From Stackebrandtia nassauensis DSM 44728 (GTDB lineage Bacteria; Actinomycetota; Actinomycetes; Mycobacteriales; Micromonosporaceae), in assembly GCF_000024545.1 (NCBI RefSeq), contig NC_013947.1, positions 2,480,001 to 2,544,000 of the forward strand: a DNA stretch of 64,000 bases, given 5' to 3'. This document shows positions 1 to 8,063 of this stretch, one piece after another; the first letter of the stretch is position 1; each line of letters begins with the position of its first letter. A program made the translations under genes and the position numbers. The notes under the pieces are model-generated. The model was not told where the DNA came from, made no database searches, and was given only the letters and a program-made list of their open reading frames with translations.

Positions 1-1
1 C

Positions 2-223
2 TCGGGCGGCGAGGTGCGGCGCGGCTACCTGGTGGGCACCCGCGACGGCGACGCGCTCGACTTCCGGTACACCCACCTCAACACCAAGCGCGAGACCTCC
101 AGTGGACACTGCCTGACCCGGATCGTGGTCCTGGACGACGGTCGGCTGCGCCTGGAGGAGACCTGGGAGTGGGAGTCGCGGCCGGGCTCGGGATTCAGCG
201 CCGTGGAGGAGCTCCGCGACTGA
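2..223 (+). CDS. C-terminal part of a small conserved protein
   Basis: The frame is open from the first bases of the window, so the 5' end lies outside it and only about 73 codons are visible. The fragment (RRGYLVGTRDGDALDFRYTH, then LRLEETWEWES) resembles the small family often named n-acetylglutamate synthase in databases, a beta-rich protein of about 110 residues that has no proven link to that enzyme. The TGA at 221-223 is followed by about 65 bp before the convergent MarR gene. No function can be assigned from the fragment. Confidence 0.6.
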   Translation, partial: SGGEVRRGYLVGTRDGDALDFRYTHLNTKRETSSGHCLTRIVVLDDGRLRLEETWEWESRPGSGFSAVEELRD

Positions 224-289
224 CGTGTGGACAGCCGCCGCGCCCCGGTCGGTGGAGGCGGGACGCGGCGGTCGCTGCCACAGTACGGG

Positions 290-745
290 TCAGAAGATCC
301 CGGAGTCTGGTTCCTCGCGAGATTTCCTGGCCGCCTTGGCTATCAGATCCAAGGCCTCGGAGACAATGGTTTGCTCCTGAGGGGACAGATGGTCCAGTAT
401 CCGGGCGATCTGCTCGGCTCGGGCGGTTCGGAAGCTACTCATGAACGCGGCCCCGGCGGGGCTGAGCTTGATGTATCTGGCGCGGCGATCGGTGGGATGT
501 TCGCGGCGCTCCAGCAGTTCGCGGCACACCAGCCTGTCGATGAGACGGCTCGTGCGGGAAACCGAGCGGCCGATGGTGGCCGCCAGGCCCTTGACCGTCA
601 GCTCCCGACCATCGGTCAGGGCTGACAGCAGGGCTACGTCGATGAGTTGCAGCTCGTCTTGACCCGTGCCCCGCAGAATCTGCGGCGTCAACCCAGTCTG
701 CATGGCTTGCAGCTGCTGGGCGAGCCGATTGGCGTCCGGGGTCAC
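290..745 (-). CDS. MarR-family transcriptional regulator
   Basis: A 151-residue MarR-type winged-helix regulator, the usual length for the family. The recognition region reads LAATIGRSVSRTSRLIDRL, and the wing (EHPTDRRARYIKLSPAG) has the D-R-R motif typical of MarR. The frame continues upstream to 1060, but the GTG at 745 is preceded by an excellent AGAAGGAGG ribosome site, and everything upstream of it is antisense to the histidine kinase gene, so I chose this start. It is divergent from the two-component system, with only 61 bp between the starts, and an imperfect inverted repeat in that gap may be its operator. The ligand is unknown. Confidence 0.85.
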   Translation of the reverse strand: MTPDANRLAQQLQAMQTGLTPQILRGTGQDELQLIDVALLSALTDGRELTVKGLAATIGRSVSRTSRLIDRLVCRELLERREHPTDRRARYIKLSPAGAAFMSSFRTARAEQIARILDHLSPQEQTIVSEALDLIAKAARKSREEPDSGIF

Positions 746-760
746 AGCACCTCCTTCTAA

Positions 761-780
761 TAGTTGCGTGGTGGCAAATA
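761..780. promoter_or_regulatory. Imperfect inverted repeat, possible MarR operator
   Basis: TAGTTGC and GCAAATA face each other around six bases (6 of 7 positions pair). The repeat lies between the divergent marR and histidine kinase starts, just upstream of the kinase -10 box. MarR proteins commonly bind such sites and repress themselves; binding here is inference. Confidence 0.4.
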
Positions 781-793
781 AATCTCGGGACGT

Positions 794-799
794 TAGTCT
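794..799 (+). promoter_or_regulatory. -10 box for leaderless histidine kinase mRNA
   Basis: TAGTCT lies 7 nt before the GTG at 807 and no Shine-Dalgarno sequence is visible. Transcription would begin at or next to the start codon. Confidence 0.5.
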
Positions 800-806
800 T
801 GCGCCG

Positions 807-1973
807 GTGAACACCCCGTCCCGGCTGGCGAAGGCGGCCCGCGCGCTGCGCGCGACCGTCGGCCTTGGCGTGGGATTCGTGACCGCCGTACCCGAACTCG
901 GCCTCGCCCTCGTGGCCGGGACGCTCATGCTGTGCCTGCGCGGCTGGTCCCGCCCCGAACACCCCGTGATCGCCGCCGTCAACCGGATGCTGAAAGCGGT
1001 GACCGCCTGGGAGTTCCGGCGCGTCGCCGGATACGCCGGAAAGATCACCGTCGGGTACACCGGCAGACGAGCGTGGCTTTATCTGGCCGCTCGTCCGTGG
1101 GTCGGACTGCTGGCCGGAGCGATAGGTGTGCTCATCGTCTACGGCGCCGGGGCGGGGATCGTGGCGGTCGTTCAGTGGGTGCGCGGGTATGAAGTGGATG
1201 GTATCGCGCCCTCGGCGGGCAACCTGGCGTACCTGTCGGTGGCCGGAATCGTACTGGCATTCCTTGCCGTACAAGGGCTGCTGGGCGTCGTCATACTGGA
1301 ACGCGCGCTGGCGACGCGGCTGCTGGGCCCCAGCCGGGAACAGCAGCTGTCCGAACGGGTGTCCACACTGACGCGAAGCCGCGCGGCCGTCGTCGAGGCC
1401 GTCGACGCCGAACGCCGCCGCATCGAACGCGACATCCACGACGGCGTGCAGCAGCGCACCGTGGCCCTGGGCATGCTCATCGGACGGGCCCGGCGCGGCG
1501 AGGACCCGCGCCGCCGCGAGGAACTGCTGGCCCAGGCCCACCTGGAATCGCAGGCGCTGCTGTCCGACCTGCGCGAGGTCAGCTGGCGGATCTACCCGAC
1601 GGCACTGGAGACCGAGGGACTGCGCGTCGCGATCGAGTCCGTCATCGACCGCTGCGCCATCCCGGTGCGGCTGTCCTACGACGCGCCCGCGCGCCTGGAC
1701 CGCGGCGTCGAGACCGCCGCGTATTTCGTCGTGTGTGAAGCCGTCACCAACGCCGCCAAGCATTCCGGAGCCTCGAGCGTGGACGTCACAGTGTCGCGAA
1801 GTGATGATCGTCTTATTGTTTCAGTGCGCGACAACGGTTGTGGCGGCGCCAACCCCGAAGGCGGTGGACTGTCCGGGCTGGCGCGCCGGGCGGCGGCCGG
1901 GGACGGCACGTTCACCGTCGACAGCCCCGTCGGCGGACCCACCACAATCGAAGCGGAGCTGCCATGCGGGTGA
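807..1973 (+). CDS. NarL-type sensor histidine kinase
   Basis: A 388-residue membrane sensor kinase. The N-terminal half has about four hydrophobic segments (roughly residues 14-45, 98-125 and 140-165). A HisKA_3 dimerisation domain follows, with the phospho-acceptor His211 in ERDIHDGVQQR, and then a C-terminal HATPase_c domain with the N-box CEAVTNAAKHS and the G-box DNGCGG. It should autophosphorylate and pass phosphate to the response regulator, whose gene overlaps its end by 10 bp. The frame is open back to 666, but the GTG at 807 fits the -10 box and the family length. The signal is unknown; the sensor region is typical of the short actinobacterial kinases. Confidence 0.88.
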   Translation: MNTPSRLAKAARALRATVGLGVGFVTAVPELGLALVAGTLMLCLRGWSRPEHPVIAAVNRMLKAVTAWEFRRVAGYAGKITVGYTGRRAWLYLAARPWVGLLAGAIGVLIVYGAGAGIVAVVQWVRGYEVDGIAPSAGNLAYLSVAGIVLAFLAVQGLLGVVILERALATRLLGPSREQQLSERVSTLTRSRAAVVEAVDAERRRIERDIHDGVQQRTVALGMLIGRARRGEDPRRREELLAQAHLESQALLSDLREVSWRIYPTALETEGLRVAIESVIDRCAIPVRLSYDAPARLDRGVETAAYFVVCEAVTNAAKHSGASSVDVTVSRSDDRLIVSVRDNGCGGANPEGGGLSGLARRAAAGDGTFTVDSPVGGPTTIEAELPCG

Positions 1974-2611
1974 TCCTGGCCGAGGACTCGACCCTGTTGC
2001 GCGAGGGCCTGTCCCGACTGCTGGCCGAGGAGGGGCACGAGGTCGTCGGCAGCTTCGGCGACGCGATCACACTGCTGCCCGCCGTGGCGAAGACCGAACC
2101 CGACATCGTGGTCGTGGACGTGCGGATGCCGCCCACCCACACCGACGAGGGGCTGCGGGCGGCACTGCGGATCCGGCGGGACCACCCGGACGTGGGCGTG
2201 CTGATCCTGTCCCAGCACGTCGAGAAACGCTTCACCGTCGAGCTGCTGTCGGGCGACATCAACGGCGTCGGCTACGTCCTCAAGGACCGGGTGGTGCGGG
2301 TGGAGGAGTTCCTCGACGCGCTGGAGCGGGTCGGCGACGGCGGCAGCGCCTTCGACCCCGAGGTGGTGCGGCAGCTGCTCAGCCGCACCAGCCACGGCGA
2401 TCCACTGGCGACACTCACCGACCGGGAACGCGAGGTCCTGGAGCTCATGGCCGAGGGCCACACCAACGACGCGATCGCGAAGCGGCTGTTCGTATCCCGA
2501 AGCGCGGTCGAGAAACACGTCAACGCGATCTTCACCAAACTGGAGCTGACGGCCAACACTGACGGCTACAGCCGCCGGGTGCTGGCCGTGCTGCGCTACC
2601 TCGACTCCTAG
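1964..2611 (+). CDS. NarL/LuxR-type response regulator
   Basis: A 215-residue response regulator. The receiver domain (residues 1 to about 120) has the acidic pair E7/D8, the phospho-acceptor Asp52 in VVVDVRMPP, and a conserved Lys near residue 108 (LKDRV). A LuxR-type helix-turn-helix follows at about 147-200 (LTDREREVLELMAEGHTN, then SRSAVEKHVNAIF). The ATG at 1964 overlaps the kinase stop, which indicates translational coupling. Its targets are not visible here. Its TAG stop shares the tetranucleotide CTAG with the stop of the convergent DedA gene. Confidence 0.92.
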   Translation: MRVILAEDSTLLREGLSRLLAEEGHEVVGSFGDAITLLPAVAKTEPDIVVVDVRMPPTHTDEGLRAALRIRRDHPDVGVLILSQHVEKRFTVELLSGDINGVGYVLKDRVVRVEEFLDALERVGDGGSAFDPEVVRQLLSRTSHGDPLATLTDREREVLELMAEGHTNDAIAKRLFVSRSAVEKHVNAIFTKLELTANTDGYSRRVLAVLRYLDS

Positions 2612-3294
2612 CGGCGGTCCGAGCGGTACACCCCGGGCTCCACCATTGACAGCTGCGGTTCCCGGCGCTGCCGCCGGTTGGTGCGGATCCGCAGCACCAG
2701 CCACACCACGAAGGCCAGCCCCACCACCGCGACCACGCCCCTGGAGTAGACCCCCACATAGGTCTCCACGACCGACCAGTTCTCGCCCAGCAGGTACCCG
2801 GCGGCGATGAAGGCGCTGTTCCAGATCAGGCTGCCCAGCGTCGTGTACACCAGGAACGGCAGTATCGGCATCCGCTCCACCCCGGCCGGGATCGAGATCA
2901 GACTGCGGAAGATCGGGATCATCCGTCCGAAGAAGATCGCCTTGGTGCCGTGCCGGTGGAACCACGCCTCGGTCTTCTCGATGTCGGACACCTTCACCAG
3001 CGGCAGTCTGGCGGCGATGCGCAGCAACCGTTCCCGCCCGATGCCCGCGCCCACCAGATACAGCGCCAGCGCGCCGACGAGCGATCCGATCGTCGTCCAC
3101 ACCACCGCCGCGATCAGGTTCATGTCGCCCTTGCTGGCGGTGAATCCGGCCAGCGGCAGGATGATCTCGCTGGGCAGCGGTGGGAACAGGTTCTCCAGCG
3201 CCACCGCCAGTCCCGCGCCGGGCGCCCCCAGTGTCTCCATGAGACCGACCGCCCAGTCGGTGATGCCGTCCAGTACGCCCTCGGCGTTCGCCAT
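2608..3294 (-). CDS. DedA-family membrane protein
   Basis: A 228-residue integral membrane protein of the DedA/SNARE-associated family. The family signature is near the N-terminus (FPPLPSEIILPLAG), with the acidic residue and following GF used by this superfamily, and a second conserved stretch reads FFGRMIPIFRSLISIPAG. There are about four or five hydrophobic segments. Members act in membrane homeostasis and lipid flipping; the substrate here is unknown. The ATG at 3294 is preceded by a GAGGA-like site. The C-terminus is a basic tail after the last helix. Confidence 0.88.
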   Translation of the reverse strand: MANAEGVLDGITDWAVGLMETLGAPGAGLAVALENLFPPLPSEIILPLAGFTASKGDMNLIAAVVWTTIGSLVGALALYLVGAGIGRERLLRIAARLPLVKVSDIEKTEAWFHRHGTKAIFFGRMIPIFRSLISIPAGVERMPILPFLVYTTLGSLIWNSAFIAAGYLLGENWSVVETYVGVYSRGVVAVVGLAFVVWLVLRIRTNRRQRREPQLSMVEPGVYRSDRR

Positions 3295-3412
3295 GTCGAA
3301 TCCTCGTCGTCTCGTCGTGAACCGTTGAATCCACGGTAGAAACGAAACGACCCGCGCACCTTGGGGAGCGGCCCAGGATCAACTGCGGAAAACCACAGTT
3401 CGCGCGGGCCGG

Positions 3413-5068
3413 TCAGGACGCCTCGATGCTGCGCAACCGCCGCCGGGCCGCCTCGATCGCCGCCTCCACCGGCCCGTCCGGGAGGTTCCCGGCGTCGATG
3501 TGTTCCAGCACCCCGACCGCGACCAGGGTGTCGCGGTGTTCCTCGCGCAGCCCGGACATGAAGATCCGGACGTCGCGTTTGGCCAGCTGCTCGGCGAAGT
3601 CCCGCAGCACCAGCGCACCGGTGGCGTCCACGGTGGTGACGTCCTCCAGGTGCAGCACGGCGGCGCGCACGTCGGCCCGCTGCGCCCCGGCCAGCAGCGA
3701 GGCGGGCCCGGCGGCGAACACCAGCGGCCCGTGCAGCCGGTACACCCCGATGTGCTCGGACACCAGGTTCGCGTCGGCGCCGCTGCGGCCCAGCACCTTC
3801 GTGTGGTCGACGTGCAGCCGCAGCGAGGCGGCCACCTTGACCAGGGTGACCAGCCCGGCCGCCGCCAGTCCCACCGCGACGCCCATCACCAGGTCCAGGG
3901 TGACCGTGGCGATGGTCGTGAACGCCAGCACGATGGCGTCGGAACGGGTGGAGCGGGCCAGCGCCGACAGGTTGCCCCGGTTGACCATCCCGACCGTGGT
4001 GGCCAGCAGCACCCCGGCCAGCGCCGCCAGCGGAATGTGCTCCACAAGGGAGGCCGCGAACAGCAGGAAGGCGGCCAGGATCACCGCGTGCCAGGCCGCG
4101 GCCATCCGCGACTGCGCCCCGGCCCGGACGTTGACCGCGGTGCGCGCCACCACCGCCGAGGCGGGCATGCCGCCGAACAGCGGCGAGGCCAGGTTCGCCA
4201 GCCCCTGCCCGAACAGCTCCCGGTTGGGTTCGTGCTTCTCGCCGCCGTGCATGCTGTCGGCGACACTGGCGCACAACAGCCCCGCGATCGCCGCCAGCGC
4301 GGCCACCGCCAGCGCGGGGCCCAGCAGTCCCGGGATCGCGCCCACGTCGATGAAGCTCAGGCTGGGGGCGTGCAGGGTGCTGGGGAGGTCGCCGATGTCG
4401 GCCACCGGCACCCCGAAGGCGTAGGTCGCCAGCGCCGCCGCCGCGACGGCCAGCAGCGAGAACGGGATCTTCGGCCACCAGCGGATTCCCAGCAGGATCA
4501 CCCCGGCCACCCCGAAGGCCAGCCCCAGATTGATCCACTGTGGGTGCGTGATGAACGCCAGCACCGCCTCGAAGGCGGCCACCGCGACGTGGTGCGAGTC
4601 GGGGTCCATGCCCACCGCGACCGGCAGCTGTTGCAGGAAGATGACGATCGCGGTCCCCAGCGTGAAGCCCTCGATGACCGGCGCCGGGATGTACCTGATG
4701 AAGGCCCCGGCCCGGCACAGCGCCAGCAGCACCAGGATCACCCCGGCCATGGCGCCCACCAGCATCACGCCCTGCTGGCCGTGCTCCTTGATGATCGGGA
4801 TGAGCACCACCGTCATCGCGCCCGCGGGGCCGGACACCTGTAGGTTCGAGCCCCCGAACAGCGCCGCGACCAGCCCGGCGACGATGGCGGTGGTCAGTCC
4901 GGCGGCCGGGCCCATACCGGCGGCGGCACCGAAACCCAGCGCCAGCGGCAACGCGACCACGGCCACCGTGAGTCCGGCTATCAGGTCGGCCCGGGGGGCC
5001 GTGCGGATGGCTGTCAGGTCACCACGTGACGGGAAGAGGGAGCCGAGGGCAAAGCGATCGGCGAGCAT
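3413..5068 (-). CDS. SulP-family anion transporter with STAS domain
   Basis: A 551-residue SulP permease. The N-terminal transporter core has many hydrophobic helices starting at about residue 28 (LIAGLTVAVVALPLALGFG) and includes the family motif FGGSNLQVSGPAGAMT. A C-terminal STAS domain (about 435-545) contains the strand AAVLHLEDVTTVDATGALVL. SulP proteins move sulfate, bicarbonate or other anions, and the substrate cannot be read from sequence. A beta-carbonic anhydrase gene lies 0.85 kb away on the other strand, and SulP-carbonic anhydrase fusions exist in mycobacteria, so bicarbonate is a reasonable candidate. No clear ribosome site precedes the ATG. Confidence 0.9.
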   Translation of the reverse strand: MLADRFALGSLFPSRGDLTAIRTAPRADLIAGLTVAVVALPLALGFGAAAGMGPAAGLTTAIVAGLVAALFGGSNLQVSGPAGAMTVVLIPIIKEHGQQGVMLVGAMAGVILVLLALCRAGAFIRYIPAPVIEGFTLGTAIVIFLQQLPVAVGMDPDSHHVAVAAFEAVLAFITHPQWINLGLAFGVAGVILLGIRWWPKIPFSLLAVAAAALATYAFGVPVADIGDLPSTLHAPSLSFIDVGAIPGLLGPALAVAALAAIAGLLCASVADSMHGGEKHEPNRELFGQGLANLASPLFGGMPASAVVARTAVNVRAGAQSRMAAAWHAVILAAFLLFAASLVEHIPLAALAGVLLATTVGMVNRGNLSALARSTRSDAIVLAFTTIATVTLDLVMGVAVGLAAAGLVTLVKVAASLRLHVDHTKVLGRSGADANLVSEHIGVYRLHGPLVFAAGPASLLAGAQRADVRAAVLHLEDVTTVDATGALVLRDFAEQLAKRDVRIFMSGLREEHRDTLVAVGVLEHIDAGNLPDGPVEAAIEAARRRLRSIEAS

Positions 5069-5082
5069 GGCGACAGTGAATC

Positions 5083-5097
5083 ATCACTCACAGTGAT
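5083..5097. promoter_or_regulatory. Inverted repeat upstream of sulP
   Basis: ATCACT and AGTGAT are separated by CAC, 15 bp upstream of the SulP start and in the gap shared with the divergent oxidoreductase gene. It is a possible operator; no cognate regulator is evident. Confidence 0.3.
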
Positions 5098-5217
5098 CTT
5101 CTTGGAACTGGACATCCGGGAGTGGCGCGTCCGTCGCTTCTCCAAACGACACAATGGACGAAGGTGGACGCGTTGGGGTGTAAGCCAGTTCACGTGGGAT
5201 CGCAAGCCCCGAAACCA

Positions 5218-5223
5218 TATGCT
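5218..5223 (+). promoter_or_regulatory. -10 box for leaderless oxidoreductase mRNA
   Basis: TATGCT lies 6 nt before the ATG at 5230, with no ribosome site between them. Confidence 0.5.
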
Positions 5224-5229
5224 CGACGG

Positions 5230-5868
5230 ATGACAGATGACAAGGTCACAGCGAATTTCTGGTTCGACCCGGTGTGCCCGTGGGCGTGGATGACCTCGCG
5301 GTGGATGCTCGAGGTGGAGAAACAGCGTGACGTCCAGGTGCGCTGGAACATCATGAGCCTCCAGGTACTCAACGAACCCAAGGTCGACGAACTGCCCGAG
5401 CGCTACGCCGAAGCCATCCGCGACGGCGGCTGGTGGGAACCGGTGCGCATCGTCGCCGCCGCCGAGCGCGAGTTCGGCAACGAAGTGGTCGGCAAGCTGT
5501 ACACCGCACTGGGAACCCGGTTCCACAACCGGGGACTGGACCGCGGCGAGGAGGTCTACGCCGACGCCGTCGCCGAGGCCGGACTGCCCGCGACACTCGT
5601 CGAGGCCCGCAAGTCCACCGAGTTCGACGACGACATCCGCGCCTCCCACAAGCGCGGCATCGACCTGGTGGGCCAGGAAGTCGGAACCCCGGTCATCGCG
5701 GTGCCCGGCGCCGACGGCGAACTCGTCGCGTTCTTCGGACCCGTCGTGACCCCGGCCCCCAAGGGCGAGGCCGCCGCCAAACTGTGGGACGGCACCCTGC
5801 TGGTGGCCTCCACTCCCGGGTTCTTCGAGCTGAAACGAACCCGTACCCAAGACCCGATTTTCGATTAG
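5230..5868 (+). CDS. DsbA-fold oxidoreductase (Rv2466c-like)
   Basis: A 212-residue thioredoxin-superfamily protein with a helical insertion. It matches the mycothiol-dependent reductase Rv2466c of M. tuberculosis almost end to end: FWFDPVCPWAWMTSRW at the N-terminus, VGTPVIAVPG with the cis-proline region, and the closing FFELKRTRT. The family active site is usually CPWC; here it is C16-P17-W18-A19, so the resolving cysteine is missing and a monothiol mechanism with mycothiol is likely. The longer frame from 5122 is rejected because the -10 box sits 6 nt before the ATG at 5230. It should be cytosolic. Confidence 0.85.
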   Translation: MTDDKVTANFWFDPVCPWAWMTSRWMLEVEKQRDVQVRWNIMSLQVLNEPKVDELPERYAEAIRDGGWWEPVRIVAAAEREFGNEVVGKLYTALGTRFHNRGLDRGEEVYADAVAEAGLPATLVEARKSTEFDDDIRASHKRGIDLVGQEVGTPVIAVPGADGELVAFFGPVVTPAPKGEAAAKLWDGTLLVASTPGFFELKRTRTQDPIFD

Positions 5869-5902
5869 CGACCACATACGACTCCGAGCCGCCCGTGGGC
5901 TC

Positions 5903-5908
5903 TATAGT
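5903..5908 (+). promoter_or_regulatory. -10 box for leaderless carbonic anhydrase mRNA
   Basis: TATAGT lies 8 nt before the ATG at 5917. This supports the long start of the carbonic anhydrase, which includes the hydrophobic N-terminus. Confidence 0.5.
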
Positions 5909-5916
5909 CCTCCACC

Positions 5917-6648
5917 ATGGGGGAAATCAGAGCTCACGGGCGTCATCTCATGGTCATGCTGTTCGTCGCGGGAATGCTGGTTCTCGCCGATCTGCCGCCA
6001 CCGCTGCCGGGATCGACCGAAACGACGGACACCCAACTCCTCACAGGTGCGACAACGATGCTGATACCCCCACACCTCCCCGCGCGGGCCCGGGCGGCGC
6101 TGCGAGCGCTGCTGGACGGCAACCGGCGATTCATCTCCGGATCGCCGACCTACTCCCGCGACATCTCCTCGGCCCGGGCGGCGGCCGGGGGCCAACGACC
6201 GATCGCCGCGGTCTTCACGTGCGTCGACTCCCGCGTCACCGCCGAATCGCTGTTCGACTGCGACTTCGGCCAGCTGATCGTGGTGCGCACCGCCGGGCAC
6301 GTCCCGGACCGGGCGGCGGTGGGCTCACTGCGATTCGCCGTGGACGCGCTGGCGGTTCCACTGGTGATAGTGCTGGGCCACGAACGGTGCGGCGCCGTGA
6401 AACTGGCGGTCGACACCCTGCGTGACCCCAACCGTCCCGAACAACTCGACTACCTTGTGGAGCAACTCAGCGACCCGGTGGCGAAGGCCCTTTCGGACGG
6501 TGCCGCCGACCCGTGCGCCACGGCGATGCGGCTCCAGATCGACCAGACCGTCGCGGTCCTCAAGGGCGACCCCGGCGTAGCGGCGGCCAGTATCGTGGGC
6601 GCCCGCTACGACCTGGACAACGGCACCGTTTCGGTGCATTCGGCCTAA
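5917..6648 (+). CDS. Beta-class carbonic anhydrase with N-terminal hydrophobic segment
   Basis: A 243-residue beta-carbonic anhydrase that interconverts CO2 and bicarbonate. Zinc ligands are Cys102 in CVDSR, and His155 and Cys158 in GHERCG; the Asp104-Arg106 dyad is present. Unusually, about 55 residues precede the catalytic domain and include a hydrophobic run (residues 11-24, LMVMLFVAGMLVLA) followed by Pro- and Thr-rich sequence. This looks like a signal anchor or lipid-free signal sequence, so the enzyme may work at or outside the membrane. An internal ATG at 6058 would give a cytosolic form, but the -10 box favours 5917. A SulP transporter gene lies nearby. Confidence 0.9.
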   Translation: MGEIRAHGRHLMVMLFVAGMLVLADLPPPLPGSTETTDTQLLTGATTMLIPPHLPARARAALRALLDGNRRFISGSPTYSRDISSARAAAGGQRPIAAVFTCVDSRVTAESLFDCDFGQLIVVRTAGHVPDRAAVGSLRFAVDALAVPLVIVLGHERCGAVKLAVDTLRDPNRPEQLDYLVEQLSDPVAKALSDGAADPCATAMRLQIDQTVAVLKGDPGVAAASIVGARYDLDNGTVSVHSA

Positions 6649-6656
6649 CCCGGCGG

Positions 6657-7958
6657 TCAGGGCCGGTACTGCTGCGGCGGCGGTGGCGGCTGCTGATACC
6701 CCGGCGGTGGCGGGGGAGGAGGCGGCGGCCCGTCCGGGTCGTGCCGGTCGTCCTCCTTGGGCGGCCGGGGTTGCGGCGGCGGGGCGTTCTTCAACTTGTC
6801 ACCGGCCCGTTGGATCAGCCGTCCGGTGGCGGCCAGCATCTTGCCCGACACCTTCTTGGCGCCGTGGCCCATCCGCTGTCCCACCGAGACACCGGGCGCG
6901 CCGGATTGCTGTGCGGCCTGCGGATCGTTGTACGGCACCGGAGCGTTGCCGGGCATCGGAACCGCGGCGCTGCCCTGCACCGGAACCGGCGCGCTGCCCG
7001 AAACCGCCGCGGACGGCGGCGGTGGCGGGGGAGGGGCCTGGTTCGGATAGACCGGCGGTGGCGGAGGCGGCATCGGGGCCGCCGCCTTGGCCGAGGGCAT
7101 GTGCGGCCCGGTCGGCGGCAGCGTGAAACTCGGCGGCGGCGGAGGCGTGACCACGGCCGGTGGCGGGGGTGGCGGCATGGGCGCCGGTGCCGGAGGCGGC
7201 GGTTGCTGCGCCACCGGAATCTGGATTGGCACGTCGGTCTTGCCGCCGGTCAGCTGGGACGCGTAGTGGTCGAGCGGCGGCGGTGGCGGTGGCAGCTGCG
7301 GTTTCGGGGCGGGCGGCGGCACCTGAGCCGGTTTCGCCGTGGCGGCCTGGGAAGCCGCCGCCGAACTCGCGACGGCCGCGTCGGCGGCGGCCTTGGCGAC
7401 CGCGGCCTTCTTGCTGGCCGTCTCGGCCTCGACCCGTTTGCGTTCGGCCACATGCGCCGCCGTGACCGCGGGCTCGCCCGAGTCCGGGACGGCGTTCGGT
7501 GGCGGCACCGGCGCGGCCTGCGGAGCCGGTGCGGAAGCCATCGCGTTGGCGGCGGCGGCATCGGCGGCGGCCCTGGCCTGGGCCGCGGACTGTGTCGACA
7601 CCGAAGGGCCACCCGCGCTGGCGGCGGGTTTGGCCGAAACGACCTGTTTGGACGCCGCGATGGCCGCCTCGGCGGCGGCCTGGGCGGCCTCGGCCCGTTT
7701 GATCGCCGCCTCGGCCTCCAGCCGTTTCTGCTCGGCCACCAGTGCCGCCGCCTCGGCCTCGGCACGTTGCGCCTCAAGCTTTTTGGCCTGCGCCTCGGCC
7801 GCGGCCTTCTTCTTGGCCGCCGCTTCGGCCGCCGCCCGCTTCTTCGCCGCCTCGGCGGCACGCCTGCGCTCGAGTTCTTCCTTCTTGCGGCGCTCGGCCT
7901 CGGCGGCGGTGCCCGGCCACAACGGCAGATCACCGGGTATCGATGATTTGGACATCAT
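6657..7958 (-). CDS. Ala-rich coiled-coil, Pro-rich protein
   Basis: A 433-residue low-complexity protein with no recognised catalytic domain. Residues about 15-190 are an Ala/Glu/Lys/Arg-rich heptad-like region (repeats of the type AEAAAKKKAAAEA) likely to form a long coiled coil. Residues about 200-350 are rich in Pro runs and Ala. A short conserved-looking amphipathic segment follows (GQRMGHGAKKVSGKMLAATGRLIQ, split here as GQRMGHGAKKVSGKM and LAATGRLIQ), then a poly-Pro tail. The ATG pair at 7953-7958 follows an AAGGA site; upstream sequence to 8042 is unlikely to be translated. It may be a scaffold or envelope-associated protein. The function is unknown. Confidence 0.7.
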   Translation of the reverse strand: MMSKSSIPGDLPLWPGTAAEAERRKKEELERRRAAEAAKKRAAAEAAAKKKAAAEAQAKKLEAQRAEAEAAALVAEQKRLEAEAAIKRAEAAQAAAEAAIAASKQVVSAKPAASAGGPSVSTQSAAQARAAADAAAANAMASAPAPQAAPVPPPNAVPDSGEPAVTAAHVAERKRVEAETASKKAAVAKAAADAAVASSAAASQAATAKPAQVPPPAPKPQLPPPPPPLDHYASQLTGGKTDVPIQIPVAQQPPPPAPAPMPPPPPPAVVTPPPPPSFTLPPTGPHMPSAKAAAPMPPPPPPVYPNQAPPPPPPPSAAVSGSAPVPVQGSAAVPMPGNAPVPYNDPQAAQQSGAPGVSVGQRMGHGAKKVSGKMLAATGRLIQRAGDKLKNAPPPQPRPPKEDDRHDPDGPPPPPPPPPGYQQPPPPPQQYRP

Positions 7959-8063
7959 CCACATCCTTGGGGTGTTCGGCGGCCCTGGGGTTGACTGGGT
8001 TGGCTCCGGCGACGGGTGACGCGCGTTACCGGGCTCCCACAAGTATGCCGGGTGTCCATTTCG

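Noticed and set aside
3381-3400. Imperfect 8-bp hairpin (AACTGCGG / CCACAGTT) after sulP
   Set aside because: One mismatch, moderate stability and no T-tract; not enough to call a terminator.
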